NCBI GenBank assembly: GCA_042408665.1
Contig: JBHOQW010000163.1
Coordinates: 13,070 to 77,069 of the forward strand
From: CAUJGQ01 sp042408665
GTDB taxonomy: Bacteria; Chloroflexota; Dehalococcoidia; CAUJGQ01
Direction of reading: 5' to 3'
Length of the DNA: 64,000 nucleotides
This document shows positions 38,195 through 47,332 of the stretch, one piece after another. The position numbers and the translations under genes are program-made. The notes beneath the pieces are model-generated. The model was not told where the DNA came from. It did no database searches and saw nothing but the letters and a program-made list of their open reading frames with translations. Numbering within the stretch: position 1 is the first letter of the stretch; each line of letters opens with the position of its first letter.

Positions 38195-38296
38195 TCCCAA
38201 GGAGACGCGCACGGAACGCGGAATCGGAACCCGGGCCCTCATCCGGCCTTGCCGGTGGCTTGGGCGGTGGGTCGTCACCCAACGCGGGCGCGGTGG

Positions 38297-39304
38297 TCAC
38301 CGCGGTTCGCCCGGTGCTACGGCGCGCTCGTGCTGCATCTGGTCGACCAGCTCCCGCGCGATGCGGGCGGCGGTCTCTTTGTCGTCCGGTGCGAGCTGAC
38401 CGTTCTCCACCAGCGCGGCCAGCCGCTGTTTGACGGCGCCGATCCAGCGACCGGGCCCCATCCCGAACATCGCCATCAGCTCGTGGCCGTCCAATGGGCT
38501 CTGCGGCCTCTGCTCCGCCGCGCGCAGGGCCTGTACCCGCGCCTCCAGCGCGTCCACGCGCCGGAGCGCCCGCTCCACCACCTCCCGGCGGGCGCTGGTC
38601 ACGTCTGCCCGGCTGAGGGCCAAGAGCCGCTCGAACTGCTCCCCCGCCTCCCGCGCCAGCCGCCGGGCGGCGGAGTCGGTCCACTCCTGTTCGTAGCTGT
38701 TGACGCGCAGGTGCAGGGCGACGAGCAGCGTCACCGCCTCGACGGTGGCGCGGTCGAAGCCGAGGGCGCGCAGCCGACGGCGGGCCATCTCCGCGCCCAC
38801 CTCCGCGTGGCCGGGAAAGCGCACCACGCCCCGTTCCACCACCTTGGTGGCAGGCTTGCCGATGTCGTGCAGGAGGGCCGCCAGACGCAGCACGGGGTCC
38901 GGCGGGGTGCGTGACATCACCAGCAGGGTGTGGCGGTAGATGTCCTTGTGACGGCCGTTGCCGGCGGGCATGCGCCGGAGCGTCTCCACCTCCGGCAGGA
39001 GGACGGCCAGCAGCCCCGTGCGGGCCATCAGTTCCATCGCCACCTGTGGATGCGGTGTGGCCACAATGCGCAGCAACTCCTCGGCCACTGCCTTGCGCGG
39101 GGCGGAGCGGATCTCGGCGGCGTGTCGGGCGATGGTCGCGCACACCTCCGGTGCCGGCAGGCGCCCCTCCTCCCCTGCCTGGCGGACGAGGCGGAGCATC
39201 GCCAGGGGCTCATGTGTCAGCCGCTCCTCCATCGCCGCGGGCTGGGACTGGGCCTCCCCCGTGGGCTCGCTCCGTGTCGGTTGCCCCTCGTGTCTGGCTC
39301 GCAC
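38297..39304 (-). CDS. HD-domain protein resembling the C-terminal half of CCA-adding enzyme
   Basis: The 335-residue product contains the RNA-binding helical region of poly(A) polymerase/tRNA nucleotidyltransferases (THEPLAMLRLVRQAGEEGRL, APRKAVAEELLRI) followed by an HD domain (HTLLVM, LAALLHDIGKP, FPGHAEVGAEMARRRLRALG). The N-terminal nucleotidyltransferase domain with GxGxR/DxD is absent. GTG 39304, preceded by GAGGAG, is the likely start, 17 bases after folP; ATG 39232 is an alternative. The HD part may act as a phosphohydrolase. A CCA enzyme needs its catalytic head, so this is a separate activity or a split gene. Confidence 0.75.
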   Translation of the reverse strand: MRARHEGQPTRSEPTGEAQSQPAAMEERLTHEPLAMLRLVRQAGEEGRLPAPEVCATIARHAAEIRSAPRKAVAEELLRIVATPHPQVAMELMARTGLLAVLLPEVETLRRMPAGNGRHKDIYRHTLLVMSRTPPDPVLRLAALLHDIGKPATKVVERGVVRFPGHAEVGAEMARRRLRALGFDRATVEAVTLLVALHLRVNSYEQEWTDSAARRLAREAGEQFERLLALSRADVTSARREVVERALRRVDALEARVQALRAAEQRPQSPLDGHELMAMFGMGPGRWIGAVKQRLAALVENGQLAPDDKETAARIARELVDQMQHERAVAPGEPR

Positions 39305-39321
39305 GCGTATCTGGCTCCTCG

Positions 39322-40164
39322 TCAGTCGTGGCGCGGTGGCGTCCAGCCGCGCGTGATGGCGTCGGCCATGCGCGCTACGCGCACCATCACCGGGACATCG
39401 TGCACGCGCACGATGTCCGCGCCGCGGTCGATGGCGATGGCGATGGTAGCCGCCGTGCCTTCCACCCGCTCCTGCACGGGCAGGTCCAGCACCAAACCGA
39501 TCGTCGATTTGCGCGAGGGGCCGATCAGGATCGGCCGGCCCAGGCATTTGAGCGCGTGCAGCGAGCGCACCATGGTCAGGTTCTCGGCCGGTGTGGTGCC
39601 AAAGCCGAAGCCGGGGTCGACGATGAGCCGTTCCGGTGGAATGCCGGCCTGTTCGGCGATGGTGATGGACTCGCGCAACTGTGCCAGTACCGCGGTGATG
39701 ATGTCATCGTGCGGGTAGCCACGCATATTGGCCATCGCCACCACGGCTGCCCCGTGCCGGGCGGCGAGCTCGGCCATCTCCGGCCGCGCCCGCAGGCCGT
39801 GGATATCGTTTAGGATCGCGGCGCCGGCCGCAAGGGCTGCGGCCGCCACCTCGGGCTTGGTGGTGTCCACGGAGACCGGCACCGGCAGCCGCCCTGCCAG
39901 GCGTTGCACGACGGGCAACACGCGCGCCAGCTCTGTCTCCGCGTCCACCGGCGTGGCGCCGGGCCGGGTGGACTCGCCGCCGACGTCGATGATGTCCGCC
40001 CCGGCGGCGACCATCGCCTCGGCGCGCGCCACCGCAGCCTCCGGGTCATCGCCGACGCCGTCACCGGAGAAAGAGTCCGGCGTGACGTTGATGATGCCCA
40101 TGACGTAGGTGCGCTGTCCCCAGCGGAACCAGCGCGGACCGATGCGGGTGGCGGTGCGCTCCAT
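39322..40164 (-). CDS. folP: dihydropteroate synthase
   Basis: The 280-residue TIM-barrel enzyme condenses pABA with dihydropterin pyrophosphate in folate synthesis. Signature blocks: MGIINVTPDSFSGDG, ADIIDVGGESTRPGA, PVSVDTTKPEVAAAAL, ILNDIHGL, LIVDPGFGFGTTPAENL and IGPSRKSTIG. ATG 40164 is the natural start; a frame extension upstream runs through a hairpin. The HD-domain gene follows 17 bases downstream, so both are likely co-transcribed. No other fol gene is visible. Confidence 0.96.
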   Translation of the reverse strand: MERTATRIGPRWFRWGQRTYVMGIINVTPDSFSGDGVGDDPEAAVARAEAMVAAGADIIDVGGESTRPGATPVDAETELARVLPVVQRLAGRLPVPVSVDTTKPEVAAAALAAGAAILNDIHGLRARPEMAELAARHGAAVVAMANMRGYPHDDIITAVLAQLRESITIAEQAGIPPERLIVDPGFGFGTTPAENLTMVRSLHALKCLGRPILIGPSRKSTIGLVLDLPVQERVEGTAATIAIAIDRGADIVRVHDVPVMVRVARMADAITRGWTPPRHD

Positions 40165-40175
40165 ACAAAACCTCA

Positions 40176-40211
40176 GCGCCCCGACGGAGGGGGCGCAACG
40201 CCATTGTAGCA
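40176..40211 (-). promoter_or_regulatory. folP extended -10 and 5' hairpin
   Basis: Reading leftward, TGCTACAAT (40203-40211) is an extended -10. A hairpin GCGCCCC/GGGGCGC (40176-40196, 7-bp stem, 7-base loop) would sit at the very 5' end of the transcript, just before the ribosome binding site TGAGG. A stabilising or attenuating role is possible. Confidence 0.45.
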
Positions 40212-40262
40212 CGGGGGATTCGGGCCGCCGGTCGACGCCCCGATGGCCGGCGCGGGCTGCCC

Positions 40263-41273
40263 TCAGCGCAGCAGGCGCTCGAGGATGCGTCCCACCTCGC
40301 GTGGCTCACCCTGCGGCAGGGCGATCACGGGCACGTCCACGCCTAGGGCGCGCAGCTCATCCAGCTTCTCCGCACAGGCGTCCAACGGGCCGATGACGGT
40401 GATGTCGTCCAGCATGCGGTCCGGGATGGCCGCCGCCGCGCCGGCGGGGTCGCGCCGCTCCCAGGCCGCCCGCACCGCCGCCACCTCCGCCTCGTACCCG
40501 TGCCGCTGGAGCATCTCGTAGTAGAAGCGGCCCATGCGGCCGATGTAGTAGGCCAGCGGCTCGCGCGCCCGGTTGCGCACCTGCTCCGGGTCCTGACCGT
40601 CGGTGATGAACAGCCCCACTGAGGGGGCGATCTCGATGGCCGCCGGGTCGCGTCCCGCTCGCCGGGCACCCTCGGCCAGTTGCGCGCGCAGGTCGGCGTA
40701 CTTCTGCTTAGGCCAGTGGATCGGCATCAGGCCGTCGGCGATCTCGCCCGTCTGGCGGATGCTTTTGGGCGTGATGGCGGCGATGAACACGGGGATGTGC
40801 GGGCGCACCGGTGTGAACTGGAGGCGAAAGCCGCGGTTCATGCGAAAGATCTGCCCCTCGTAGTTGAGGGGCTCTCCGCGTAGGAGCAGGTTGATGATCT
40901 CGACATACTCACGCAGGCGCCGGAGCGGCTTCTCGAACGGCACCCCGTGGAAGTGCTCTACCACGTTCGCCCCCGAGGAACCCAGGCCGATCAGCATGCG
41001 ACCGCCGGACAGCTCGTCGAGAGCGCCAAAGGTCATGGCCAGCACGGCCGGGCTGCGGCTGAAGACGTTGACGATGCCCGTGCCCAGTCGCGCCCGCCGC
41101 GTCTTGAGCGCCAGCTCGGTGAGCAAAGTGAAGGCGTCGCGCCCCCACGCCTCCGCCACCCAGATGGAATCGACGCCGAGGTCGTCGGCAACCAGCAATC
41201 GGGCGAGGAAGTTCTCGCGCTCCGCCGGTCCCGCCGCGAACCCTGCCGCGATACCAAGCCGTTTTCCACCCAT
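40263..41273 (-). CDS. LLM-class flavin-dependent oxidoreductase
   Basis: The 336-residue protein is a luciferase-like monooxygenase/F420- or FMN-dependent oxidoreductase. Visible blocks: SIWVAEAWGRDAFTLLTELA, GTGIVNVFSRSPAVLAMT, GRMLIGLGSSGANVVEHFHG and PVFIAAITPKSIRQTGEIAD. The cofactor (F420 versus FMN) and substrate cannot be told. It starts at ATG 41273 and lies upstream of folP on the same strand with a 98-base gap. It contributes to the actinobacteria-like flavour of this genome. Confidence 0.9.
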   Translation of the reverse strand: MGGKRLGIAAGFAAGPAERENFLARLLVADDLGVDSIWVAEAWGRDAFTLLTELALKTRRARLGTGIVNVFSRSPAVLAMTFGALDELSGGRMLIGLGSSGANVVEHFHGVPFEKPLRRLREYVEIINLLLRGEPLNYEGQIFRMNRGFRLQFTPVRPHIPVFIAAITPKSIRQTGEIADGLMPIHWPKQKYADLRAQLAEGARRAGRDPAAIEIAPSVGLFITDGQDPEQVRNRAREPLAYYIGRMGRFYYEMLQRHGYEAEVAAVRAAWERRDPAGAAAAIPDRMLDDITVIGPLDACAEKLDELRALGVDVPVIALPQGEPREVGRILERLLR

Positions 41274-41360
41274 ACCTCACACCTTCGCAGCCGTGTCCTC
41301 GCAAAAGGGAAACCAGAAACGGGAACCCGATGGTGGAGGAAGGCCATCAATGCGAGAGGC

Positions 41361-41423
41361 GCCCTCACCCCGGCCTTTGGCCACCCCTCTCCCGCAAGCG
41401 GGAGAGGGGCCGGGGGTGAGGGC
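41361..41423. repeat. palindromic repeat, copy 1 (intergenic)
   Basis: Nested inverted repeat with arms CCCTCACCCC and GGGGTGAGGG outside and CCTCTCCCGC and GCGGGAGAGG inside. It lies between the LLM oxidoreductase gene and the cyclophilin gene. Three further copies lie inside the pglX-like frame at 61943, 62345 and 63081. Confidence 0.85.
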
Positions 41424-41505
41424 CGCGCCCGTTTGCCCGTCGCTCGTGCCTGCCGGTAGGATAGGACACGGCCCGGCCGTGCCGGGCCGACCTTGCTCGA
41501 GGGTG

Positions 41506-42654
41506 ATGGCCCTGAACCGCGTGATCCGCCTGCCCGCTCCGGTCGCACTCTTGCTCCTTCTCCCCCTGGCCGCCGTGATTCTCGCCTGTGGCGGCAACGA
41601 GAACTCCAACACCGCCTTCGCCGGCATCCCGGTGGTAACGGCCACGGCCACCGCCACGCCGGATGCCCTTCCCGGCGTGGGCTATCCCTCCAACGGCAAC
41701 GCGCACGTGCAGCCGGGCGAGGCGCACGGCGCCTACTTCTCCAATCCGCCCACCTCCGGCTGGCACTTTGCGGAGCTGCCGCAGCCGGGCATCTATACCA
41801 CACCGCTCACACCGGAAGACGTGCCGCACTTCCTGGAGCACGGCGGCGTGTGGGTGCTGTACAACTGCCCGGACGCCTGCCCGGACCTGGTGAACCAGCT
41901 TATCCCCATCGTCAACCGGGCCACGCAGGCGCGCAAGCCGGTGGCCCTGGCACCGTACCCCGCGATGAGCGCCCGCATCGCCGTGGTGGCCTGGCAGCGC
42001 CTGCTCACGCTGGACGCCGTTGACGAGGCCAAGATCCAGGACTTCATCGACAAGCTGGTCTGCCGCTACAACCCGGAGGGCCCGGGCTACTGCCCGAACA
42101 CGGCCGGCACGATCGAGCCGGCGCGGGAGGCGGCGCGCACGCCCACACCGCGCCCCTCGCCCACACCGCCGCCCGGCGTCAAGCAGTACACCGCGCCGCC
42201 GGCCATGCAGATCGACCCGAGCAAGACGTACCTCGCCACTATCACGACCAGCCGCGGCGCGATCCGGGTGCAACTGGACCCCAAGGCCGCGCCGGTGACG
42301 GTCAACAACTTCGTCTTCCTGGCGCGTGAGGGGTTCTACGATGGGCTCACCTTCCACCGGGTGGAGCCGGGGTTCGTCATCCAGGGCGGCGACCCGCGCG
42401 GCGACGGCACCGGTGGTCCGGGCTACACCATCCCTGATGAACAAAGCCCGCTCAAGCACGAGGAGGGCGCCATTGCCATGGCCAAGAGCGCCCTGCCCAA
42501 CTCCGCCGGCAGCCAGTTCTACATCACGCTGGCTCCCCAGCCCGCGCTGGACGGCAAATATACGGTCTTCGGCAAGGTGGTCGAGGGGATGAACGTGGTC
42601 AAGCAGATCCAGCGCGGCGATCGGATCACCAAGGTGACCATCGAGGAGCGCTAG
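41506..42654 (+). CDS. DUF3105-cyclophilin fusion lipoprotein
   Basis: ATG 41506 gives 382 residues. A signal peptide ends in a lipobox (AAVILACGG). Residues about 40-200 match DUF3105-like features (GEAHGAYFSNPPTSGWHF; HFLEHGGVWVLYNCP). A Pro/Thr linker (RTPTPRPSPTPPPG) leads to a C-terminal cyclophilin-type peptidyl-prolyl isomerase: KAAPVTVNNFVFLAREGFYD, FHRVEPGFVIQGGDP, GSQFYITLAPQPALDGKYT. It is probably a surface-anchored foldase. The combination of DUF3105 with cyclophilin is unusual to my knowledge. Confidence 0.9.
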   Translation: MALNRVIRLPAPVALLLLLPLAAVILACGGNENSNTAFAGIPVVTATATATPDALPGVGYPSNGNAHVQPGEAHGAYFSNPPTSGWHFAELPQPGIYTTPLTPEDVPHFLEHGGVWVLYNCPDACPDLVNQLIPIVNRATQARKPVALAPYPAMSARIAVVAWQRLLTLDAVDEAKIQDFIDKLVCRYNPEGPGYCPNTAGTIEPAREAARTPTPRPSPTPPPGVKQYTAPPAMQIDPSKTYLATITTSRGAIRVQLDPKAAPVTVNNFVFLAREGFYDGLTFHRVEPGFVIQGGDPRGDGTGGPGYTIPDEQSPLKHEEGAIAMAKSALPNSAGSQFYITLAPQPALDGKYTVFGKVVEGMNVVKQIQRGDRITKVTIEER

Positions 42655-42747
42655 CGCGTCCGCCGCCCGCGCTCGCCCCATCCGCCGGGGACCGGGGCGC
42701 CCACCCGCCGCCTTTTTCCGACCGTTGGTGCGGGGTACGATGCAGCG

Positions 42748-44313
42748 GTGAAGACGCCCTTGCCCCGGCACGGTGCCCCGACGGTGGCCGGCCTGCTCGC
42801 GGTGGCCCTGGCGCTGGAAGCCGCCTACGCCCTGCTCATCCTCTGGCCGATGCGCATCTGGTCACGGTCGGTATCGCCGCACACACATCTGGTGGGCACG
42901 TTCGGGGTAGACCGGGTCGGCGCGCTGCGCTACGTGCTGACGGTGGCCGTGCTGTTTGCCCTGTACGGGCTGGCCCTGTGGCTGACGGCGCGGCGGAGCG
43001 GGTGTTGGGGCGGCGCCGACGGACCGAGCCAGGACCGTGGGTCGCTGTGGCCGGTGCTCGCTGGGGCCGCCCTCTTCTGCGCCACGCTGGTGCCCACCCA
43101 TCCCCTCAGCTCCACCGACCTGTTCAACTACATGGCCGGGGCGCGCATCGCCTGGGTGCACCACGACAACCCGCTCACCGTGCCACCGCTGGCGTACCCG
43201 CAGGACCGTTTCGTCGCCCTGGTGCTCAACTGGCGCGATATCCCTTCGCCCTACGGCCCGCTGTGGACGCTGGTGAGCGGGCTGCCGCTGGCGCTGGGCG
43301 GCGGGCGCCCGCTGGCGACGGTGATCGCCTTCAAGGCCACGGCGGCCGTCTTCCTGCTGGCGGCCGGCCTGCTGGCGGCGGCGGTGGCGGCACGGCTGCG
43401 GCCCGGCAGCGGGCCGCTGGCCCTGCTGGTGCTTACGTGGAACCCGCTTGCGTTGTGGCACGCGGCCGGCAACGGCCATAACGACACGGTCATGGTCTTC
43501 TTTCTGGCGCTGGCGGCGTTCCTGCTCGTGCGCGGTCTATCCGGGCCGGCGCTCGTAGCGCTCACGGCTTCGGCGCTGGTCAAGTTCGCCACGCTGCTGC
43601 TGCTGCCGCTGGTCGCGGTGTGGTGGTGGCGGGGCGGCCGTCCCGGCTTCCGCCAAGGTGCGGGCCGGCGGCCCTCGCTCAGTCGGCTGGCGCCGTGGCT
43701 GGCCGCCTGCGTCCTGCTCGCCGTCGCGACGTATACGCCTTTCTGGCAGGGGTGGCATACCTTCCGCACCGCGCTGGACGAGGGGGGCTACTTCGCCGTG
43801 TCCGGCCCGGCGGCTCTGCGTGGGGCGCTGACGCGCGTGTTCGGTCTCGCGCTAGCCGAGACGGTGGCCGCCTGGACGGCACGTGCGCTGTTTCTGGCTG
43901 CGTACGCGGCGCTGCTGTGGCGCCTGCCCGGCCGGGACGCGGGGGCGCTGCTGGCGGCCGCGGCGCTGGCCCTGGGCGCCTATCTGCTGTTTGCCGCGAC
44001 GTATTTTGCACCCTGGTACGTGCTGTGGCCGCTGTCGCTGGCGGTGATGGTGCCGTGGCGGCGAGACGTGCTCCTACCCGCGCTGGCCCTCACCCTTACC
44101 GCGATGAGCGTGCTGCTGTGGGCTACATGGACGCGGGCGCGCTTCTCCGCCGACCCGCTGGCGGACTGGTACCCGATGCACCTGCTCGCCTTTGTCAGTG
44201 TGGTGCCGCTCCCCGTGGCGGTGTGGTGGTGGGAGGCCAAGGGCGGCGCTCGCTGCGTCAGTAAATGTCCACGCGCCAGTGACGGAGGGCGAGATCGCCC
44301 GCGCTGGCGGTGA
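42748..44313 (+). CDS. polytopic glycosyltransferase, MptA/MptB-like
   Basis: The 521-residue protein starts at GTG 42748 and has about 11-12 membrane helices. It is a GT-C type glycosyltransferase: the loop after the first helices has PLSSTDLFNYMAGARIAWVH (acidic catalytic-type residue) and SPYGPLWTLVSG, followed by TWNPLALWHAAGNGHNDTVM. These match polyprenol-phosphate-mannose dependent mannosyltransferases (MptB/PIG-M-like). The last 56 bases overlap the end of the convergent lipoprotein gene. It probably builds an envelope mannan or glycolipid. Confidence 0.85.
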   Translation: MKTPLPRHGAPTVAGLLAVALALEAAYALLILWPMRIWSRSVSPHTHLVGTFGVDRVGALRYVLTVAVLFALYGLALWLTARRSGCWGGADGPSQDRGSLWPVLAGAALFCATLVPTHPLSSTDLFNYMAGARIAWVHHDNPLTVPPLAYPQDRFVALVLNWRDIPSPYGPLWTLVSGLPLALGGGRPLATVIAFKATAAVFLLAAGLLAAAVAARLRPGSGPLALLVLTWNPLALWHAAGNGHNDTVMVFFLALAAFLLVRGLSGPALVALTASALVKFATLLLLPLVAVWWWRGGRPGFRQGAGRRPSLSRLAPWLAACVLLAVATYTPFWQGWHTFRTALDEGGYFAVSGPAALRGALTRVFGLALAETVAAWTARALFLAAYAALLWRLPGRDAGALLAAAALALGAYLLFAATYFAPWYVLWPLSLAVMVPWRRDVLLPALALTLTAMSVLLWATWTRARFSADPLADWYPMHLLAFVSVVPLPVAVWWWEAKGGARCVSKCPRASDGGRDRPRWR

Positions 44314-44563
44314 AGGAGAAGATCGTCCGGTTACGGTCGTCGCGCGCCTCGATGCGGCGTGGCCAGGTCCAGGCCGCTACCTGGTAGGGCAGGCCTTCGG
44401 TGGTGTGGGGGCGAAGGATGAGCACGCGGTCCCCGTCGATGTGGATGGCGACCTTCGTGTCGCGGTGGTTGGCGAAGGTGATCAGGGGCCGGTCCACACA
44501 GGCGGCGGTACCGGCCAGCGCGCCGATGACGACCAGCAACGTGAGCACGCCTTGCACGACCAT
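44258..44563 (-). CDS. small lipoprotein, unknown
   Basis: The 101-residue product starts at ATG 44563. A signal peptide with lipobox (ALAGTAACVDRP) precedes a short beta-rich domain (ITFANHRDTKVAIHIDGDRV). No family recognised. It is divergent from the glycosyltransferase at 44625 (61-base gap) and convergent with the MptB-like gene, overlapping its end by 56 bases. Confidence 0.65.
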   Translation of the reverse strand: MVVQGVLTLLVVIGALAGTAACVDRPLITFANHRDTKVAIHIDGDRVLILRPHTTEGLPYQVAAWTWPRRIEARDDRNRTIFSFTASAGDLALRHWRVDIY

Positions 44564-44624
44564 GAGTGTACCGTACCCACGGCCTGCTGAAACGTCGGAT
44601 GGGCGCGGCGCACCGCGCCGGGTC

Positions 44625-46196
44625 ATGCTCGCCGCACACTGGCCGCTGCTGGTGGCCCTGGCCGGGGTGGCCCTGGCCGGTGTGCCCACCCTCAACTTCC
44701 AGTATGGTCCGGACCAGGCGCTGTTTGCCTACATCGGTCGCAAGCTGCTGCACGGCGACGTGCTGTACGTGGACTGGTGGGACGTGAAGCCGCCGGCCGT
44801 GTTCTGGACCTACGCGCTGGTGGCATGGCTGCCGGGCGGGGCGCGCACGGTGCGGGCGTTTGACCTGCTGGACACGCTCGTCGCCGTGGCCGCCATCTAC
44901 GCCCTCGGCCGCTCGTACTGGGGTCGTGGTGCCGGAGCCGTGGCCGGGTTCCTGTACGGCCTGGTGTACGTCACCGGCTCCGGCTACTGGAATATGGCCC
45001 AGCCGGACAGCTTCATGGTGTTGCCGCTGGTGCTCGGTGTGCTGGCCTGGGAGCACGGCCGGCAGGCCGGCAGGCACGGCACCCTGCTGGTAGCGGGGGT
45101 GCTGTTCGGCGTGGCCTTCCAGTACCGGCCGGTCGCGGCGCTGTTTCCGCTCGCGCTGGTGGCCTGGCAGGCGCTGGCGGACCCCTGGCGCCGGGCGCTG
45201 GTGTCCGCGCTCCTGTTGGCGGTGGGGGCGATCGCGGTGCAGGGCGTGGTCATGCTGTACCTGCTCCTGGGTGGCGCCTTGGGCGAGTACCTGTACGCCC
45301 AGTTTCGCTTCGCCCGCCACTACGCCGCCCTGGGCGGCCCGTACGCGTTCGACGGTTTTACCCTGGACAACTACCTGAGCGGGCTGCGCGGCGGTGTGAT
45401 GTGGTTTGTGAACTCGCGCCTACTCCTCACCGGCCCGGCGTTCGTCGCCCTGTTCCTGGGCGGGCTTGTCGGCGGCGATCGAGCGCTGCGCCGCTGCGGG
45501 TTGCTGCTCCTGGCCGCGGTGATCGGGGTGGCGGTGCAGGCCAAGTTCTTTATCTATCACTGGCACATTGTGCTGCCGTTTCTGGCGCTGCCGGCGGCCT
45601 GGACGACGGTGCAGGCCTGGCGGGCGCTGCGCGCGCGCTATGCGTTCCTGCCCGCTGCCGGGAGCATGGCGGCGGCCGTGGCCGGTCTGCTGCTCGTGAC
45701 GCCCCTGGTAACGGACGGCGGGCTGGGCGAGTGGCGGGACCTGATCCGCTACGTGCGCGAGCCGGCCTACCGTCCGGTGTATTACGACCGGTTTGGGCTG
45801 CGGGGGCACGGCACGTACTCGTTCAAGGCATCGGAGGAGGTGGCGGGATACGTGCGGGCGCGGACAAAGCCGGGGGATACCGTGTTCGTGTGGGGCTACG
45901 ATCCCAACTTCTATCTCGTCAGCGGGCGGGATAGCGCCTCACGTTTCCTGTCCTTGTTGCCGCTCATGCCCACCTTCACGCCTGAGGCGTGGCGACACGA
46001 GTTTGTGCAGGAGCTTGAGCGTAAGCGGCCGGCGTATATCCTGTTGCAGCGCGGTGAGAATGCGCGCTGGATCACGGGTCGCTCGGACGATTCTTACGAG
46101 TGGGTACCCCAGTTTACTGAGTTCTACAACCTGCTGCAGCGTGAGTACCGCTTTGACCGACGGATCGAGGACTACTATATCTACGTAAGGCAGTAG
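44625..46196 (+). CDS. polytopic glycosyltransferase, ArnT/PMT-like (GT39/GT83 type)
   Basis: The 523-residue protein starts at ATG 44625 and has about ten membrane helices, then a C-terminal soluble domain (RTKPGDTVFVWGYDPNFYLV to RIEDYYIYVRQ). The first loop has YGPDQALFAYIGRKLLHGDV and YVDWWDVKPPAVFW, the Asp/Glu and KPP pattern of GT-C protein O-mannosyl/lipid A aminoarabinose transferases. It uses a polyprenyl-phosphate sugar donor. Its acceptor is unknown. With the preceding MptB-like gene it suggests an envelope glycosylation pair. Confidence 0.85.
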   Translation: MLAAHWPLLVALAGVALAGVPTLNFQYGPDQALFAYIGRKLLHGDVLYVDWWDVKPPAVFWTYALVAWLPGGARTVRAFDLLDTLVAVAAIYALGRSYWGRGAGAVAGFLYGLVYVTGSGYWNMAQPDSFMVLPLVLGVLAWEHGRQAGRHGTLLVAGVLFGVAFQYRPVAALFPLALVAWQALADPWRRALVSALLLAVGAIAVQGVVMLYLLLGGALGEYLYAQFRFARHYAALGGPYAFDGFTLDNYLSGLRGGVMWFVNSRLLLTGPAFVALFLGGLVGGDRALRRCGLLLLAAVIGVAVQAKFFIYHWHIVLPFLALPAAWTTVQAWRALRARYAFLPAAGSMAAAVAGLLLVTPLVTDGGLGEWRDLIRYVREPAYRPVYYDRFGLRGHGTYSFKASEEVAGYVRARTKPGDTVFVWGYDPNFYLVSGRDSASRFLSLLPLMPTFTPEAWRHEFVQELERKRPAYILLQRGENARWITGRSDDSYEWVPQFTEFYNLLQREYRFDRRIEDYYIYVRQ

Positions 46197-46246
46197 GACG
46201 CGGGAAGCGCTCCGGCGCCGCCCCGGTGCCGTCCCGTGGCCGGCGC

Positions 46247-47104
46247 TCAGCCGCGCGACTGTTGGAGGACCCATTGCTTGACCGCCGCGTCGAACTCGTG
46301 CGGGGTGAGGCCTGTGATCTCCTGGATGAGCTCATCGAAGCGGCCGAGCGTGTTGGGGCCCTCGGTATCGGTCATGATGCGGCGCACGGCGTCGAACCCG
46401 GCGCGGGCCTCGATGAAGGCCACGGCGGCGTGCCCCCAGCCATAGGCCTTGCCGGCGCCGGCCTTCTTGACGTACTCGTCCCACGCCAGGCTGCCGCGCA
46501 GGCTGCTCAGGTCCGGCGCCTGGCCGGTGCGGACGTCGGAGGCCAGTTGCGCGAATAGGGTGCGGCGCTCGCGTTGGGCGGCGGCCGGGTCGCGCACGCG
46601 TTGCGCCTCGTGATCGGCCTGCCCTTCCACCCACCACTGCGGCCTGAGCCGCCCGACCTGGTACTGGAGCGCGTGGGTGTACTCATGCATCATGAGCGGC
46701 AGCAGCGCTGGAAGGCTCTTGGCGCGACCGGCGCGCAGGTGGATGGCATATTTCTGGCTGAGGCCGAGGGCGTCCTCTAGGCCGGTGGCGTCGTCCGGGT
46801 CGATGAAGATGGTGATGCGCCGGGTGGGGCGCAGGCCGAAGTCGCGCTCGCCCTGCTCCACCGCCCGCCGGAACGCCTCGCGCACTATTGCCTCGTCCAC
46901 CTGGTCGCGCACGCCGGCGGCGATGACCACGATTGGGACGTCCAGGGCGTCCTCGGGCGCGCTGTCGGCCGCTGTGGCCGAGGTGGCCGGCGGCTGAGAG
47001 GCCGCGCGGGTCGGGGCTCGGCAGGCCTGTGCCAGCGCCGCGACGGCGAGGGCGCAGGCCAGCCAAAGCCAGGGTCGGAACGGGGACGAGCGCCGGCGGC
47101 TCAC
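46247..47104 (-). CDS. gluzincin-type zinc metallopeptidase lipoprotein
   Basis: GTG 47104, preceded by AGGAG, gives 285 residues. Arg-rich N-terminus, hydrophobic stretch and lipobox (AALAQAC) predict a lipoprotein. The catalytic motif is MMHEYTHALQYQ (HExxH), and the third ligand is probably Glu in WWVEGQADHEAQ, as in peptidase MA-like families. The mature part starts with DVPIVVIAAG and DDATGLEDALG. It probably processes peptides outside the membrane. It is convergent with the glycosyltransferase gene. Confidence 0.82.
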   Translation of the reverse strand: MSRRRSSPFRPWLWLACALAVAALAQACRAPTRAASQPPATSATAADSAPEDALDVPIVVIAAGVRDQVDEAIVREAFRRAVEQGERDFGLRPTRRITIFIDPDDATGLEDALGLSQKYAIHLRAGRAKSLPALLPLMMHEYTHALQYQVGRLRPQWWVEGQADHEAQRVRDPAAAQRERRTLFAQLASDVRTGQAPDLSSLRGSLAWDEYVKKAGAGKAYGWGHAAVAFIEARAGFDAVRRIMTDTEGPNTLGRFDELIQEITGLTPHEFDAAVKQWVLQQSRG

Positions 47105-47332
47105 GGGCGAACTCCTGCGTGACCTGCGTTCAGTATCGCATGCACGCCACCGGGCATGAGTCTCGCCGTTGGTGCGTCCCCAGTCACCTGGCCGACTGCC
47201 GCCCACCGGATGGGCTTTCCGCCCCGGCGTCTGGACCGCCTCCCGTCCGTGGGCGCTCCGGCTCACCGCTGGGGTGGTCTGCGCGCCAGGCGCGACAATG
47301 GTGCAGACAAGGTGACAGAGGCCGCGTGGGCG

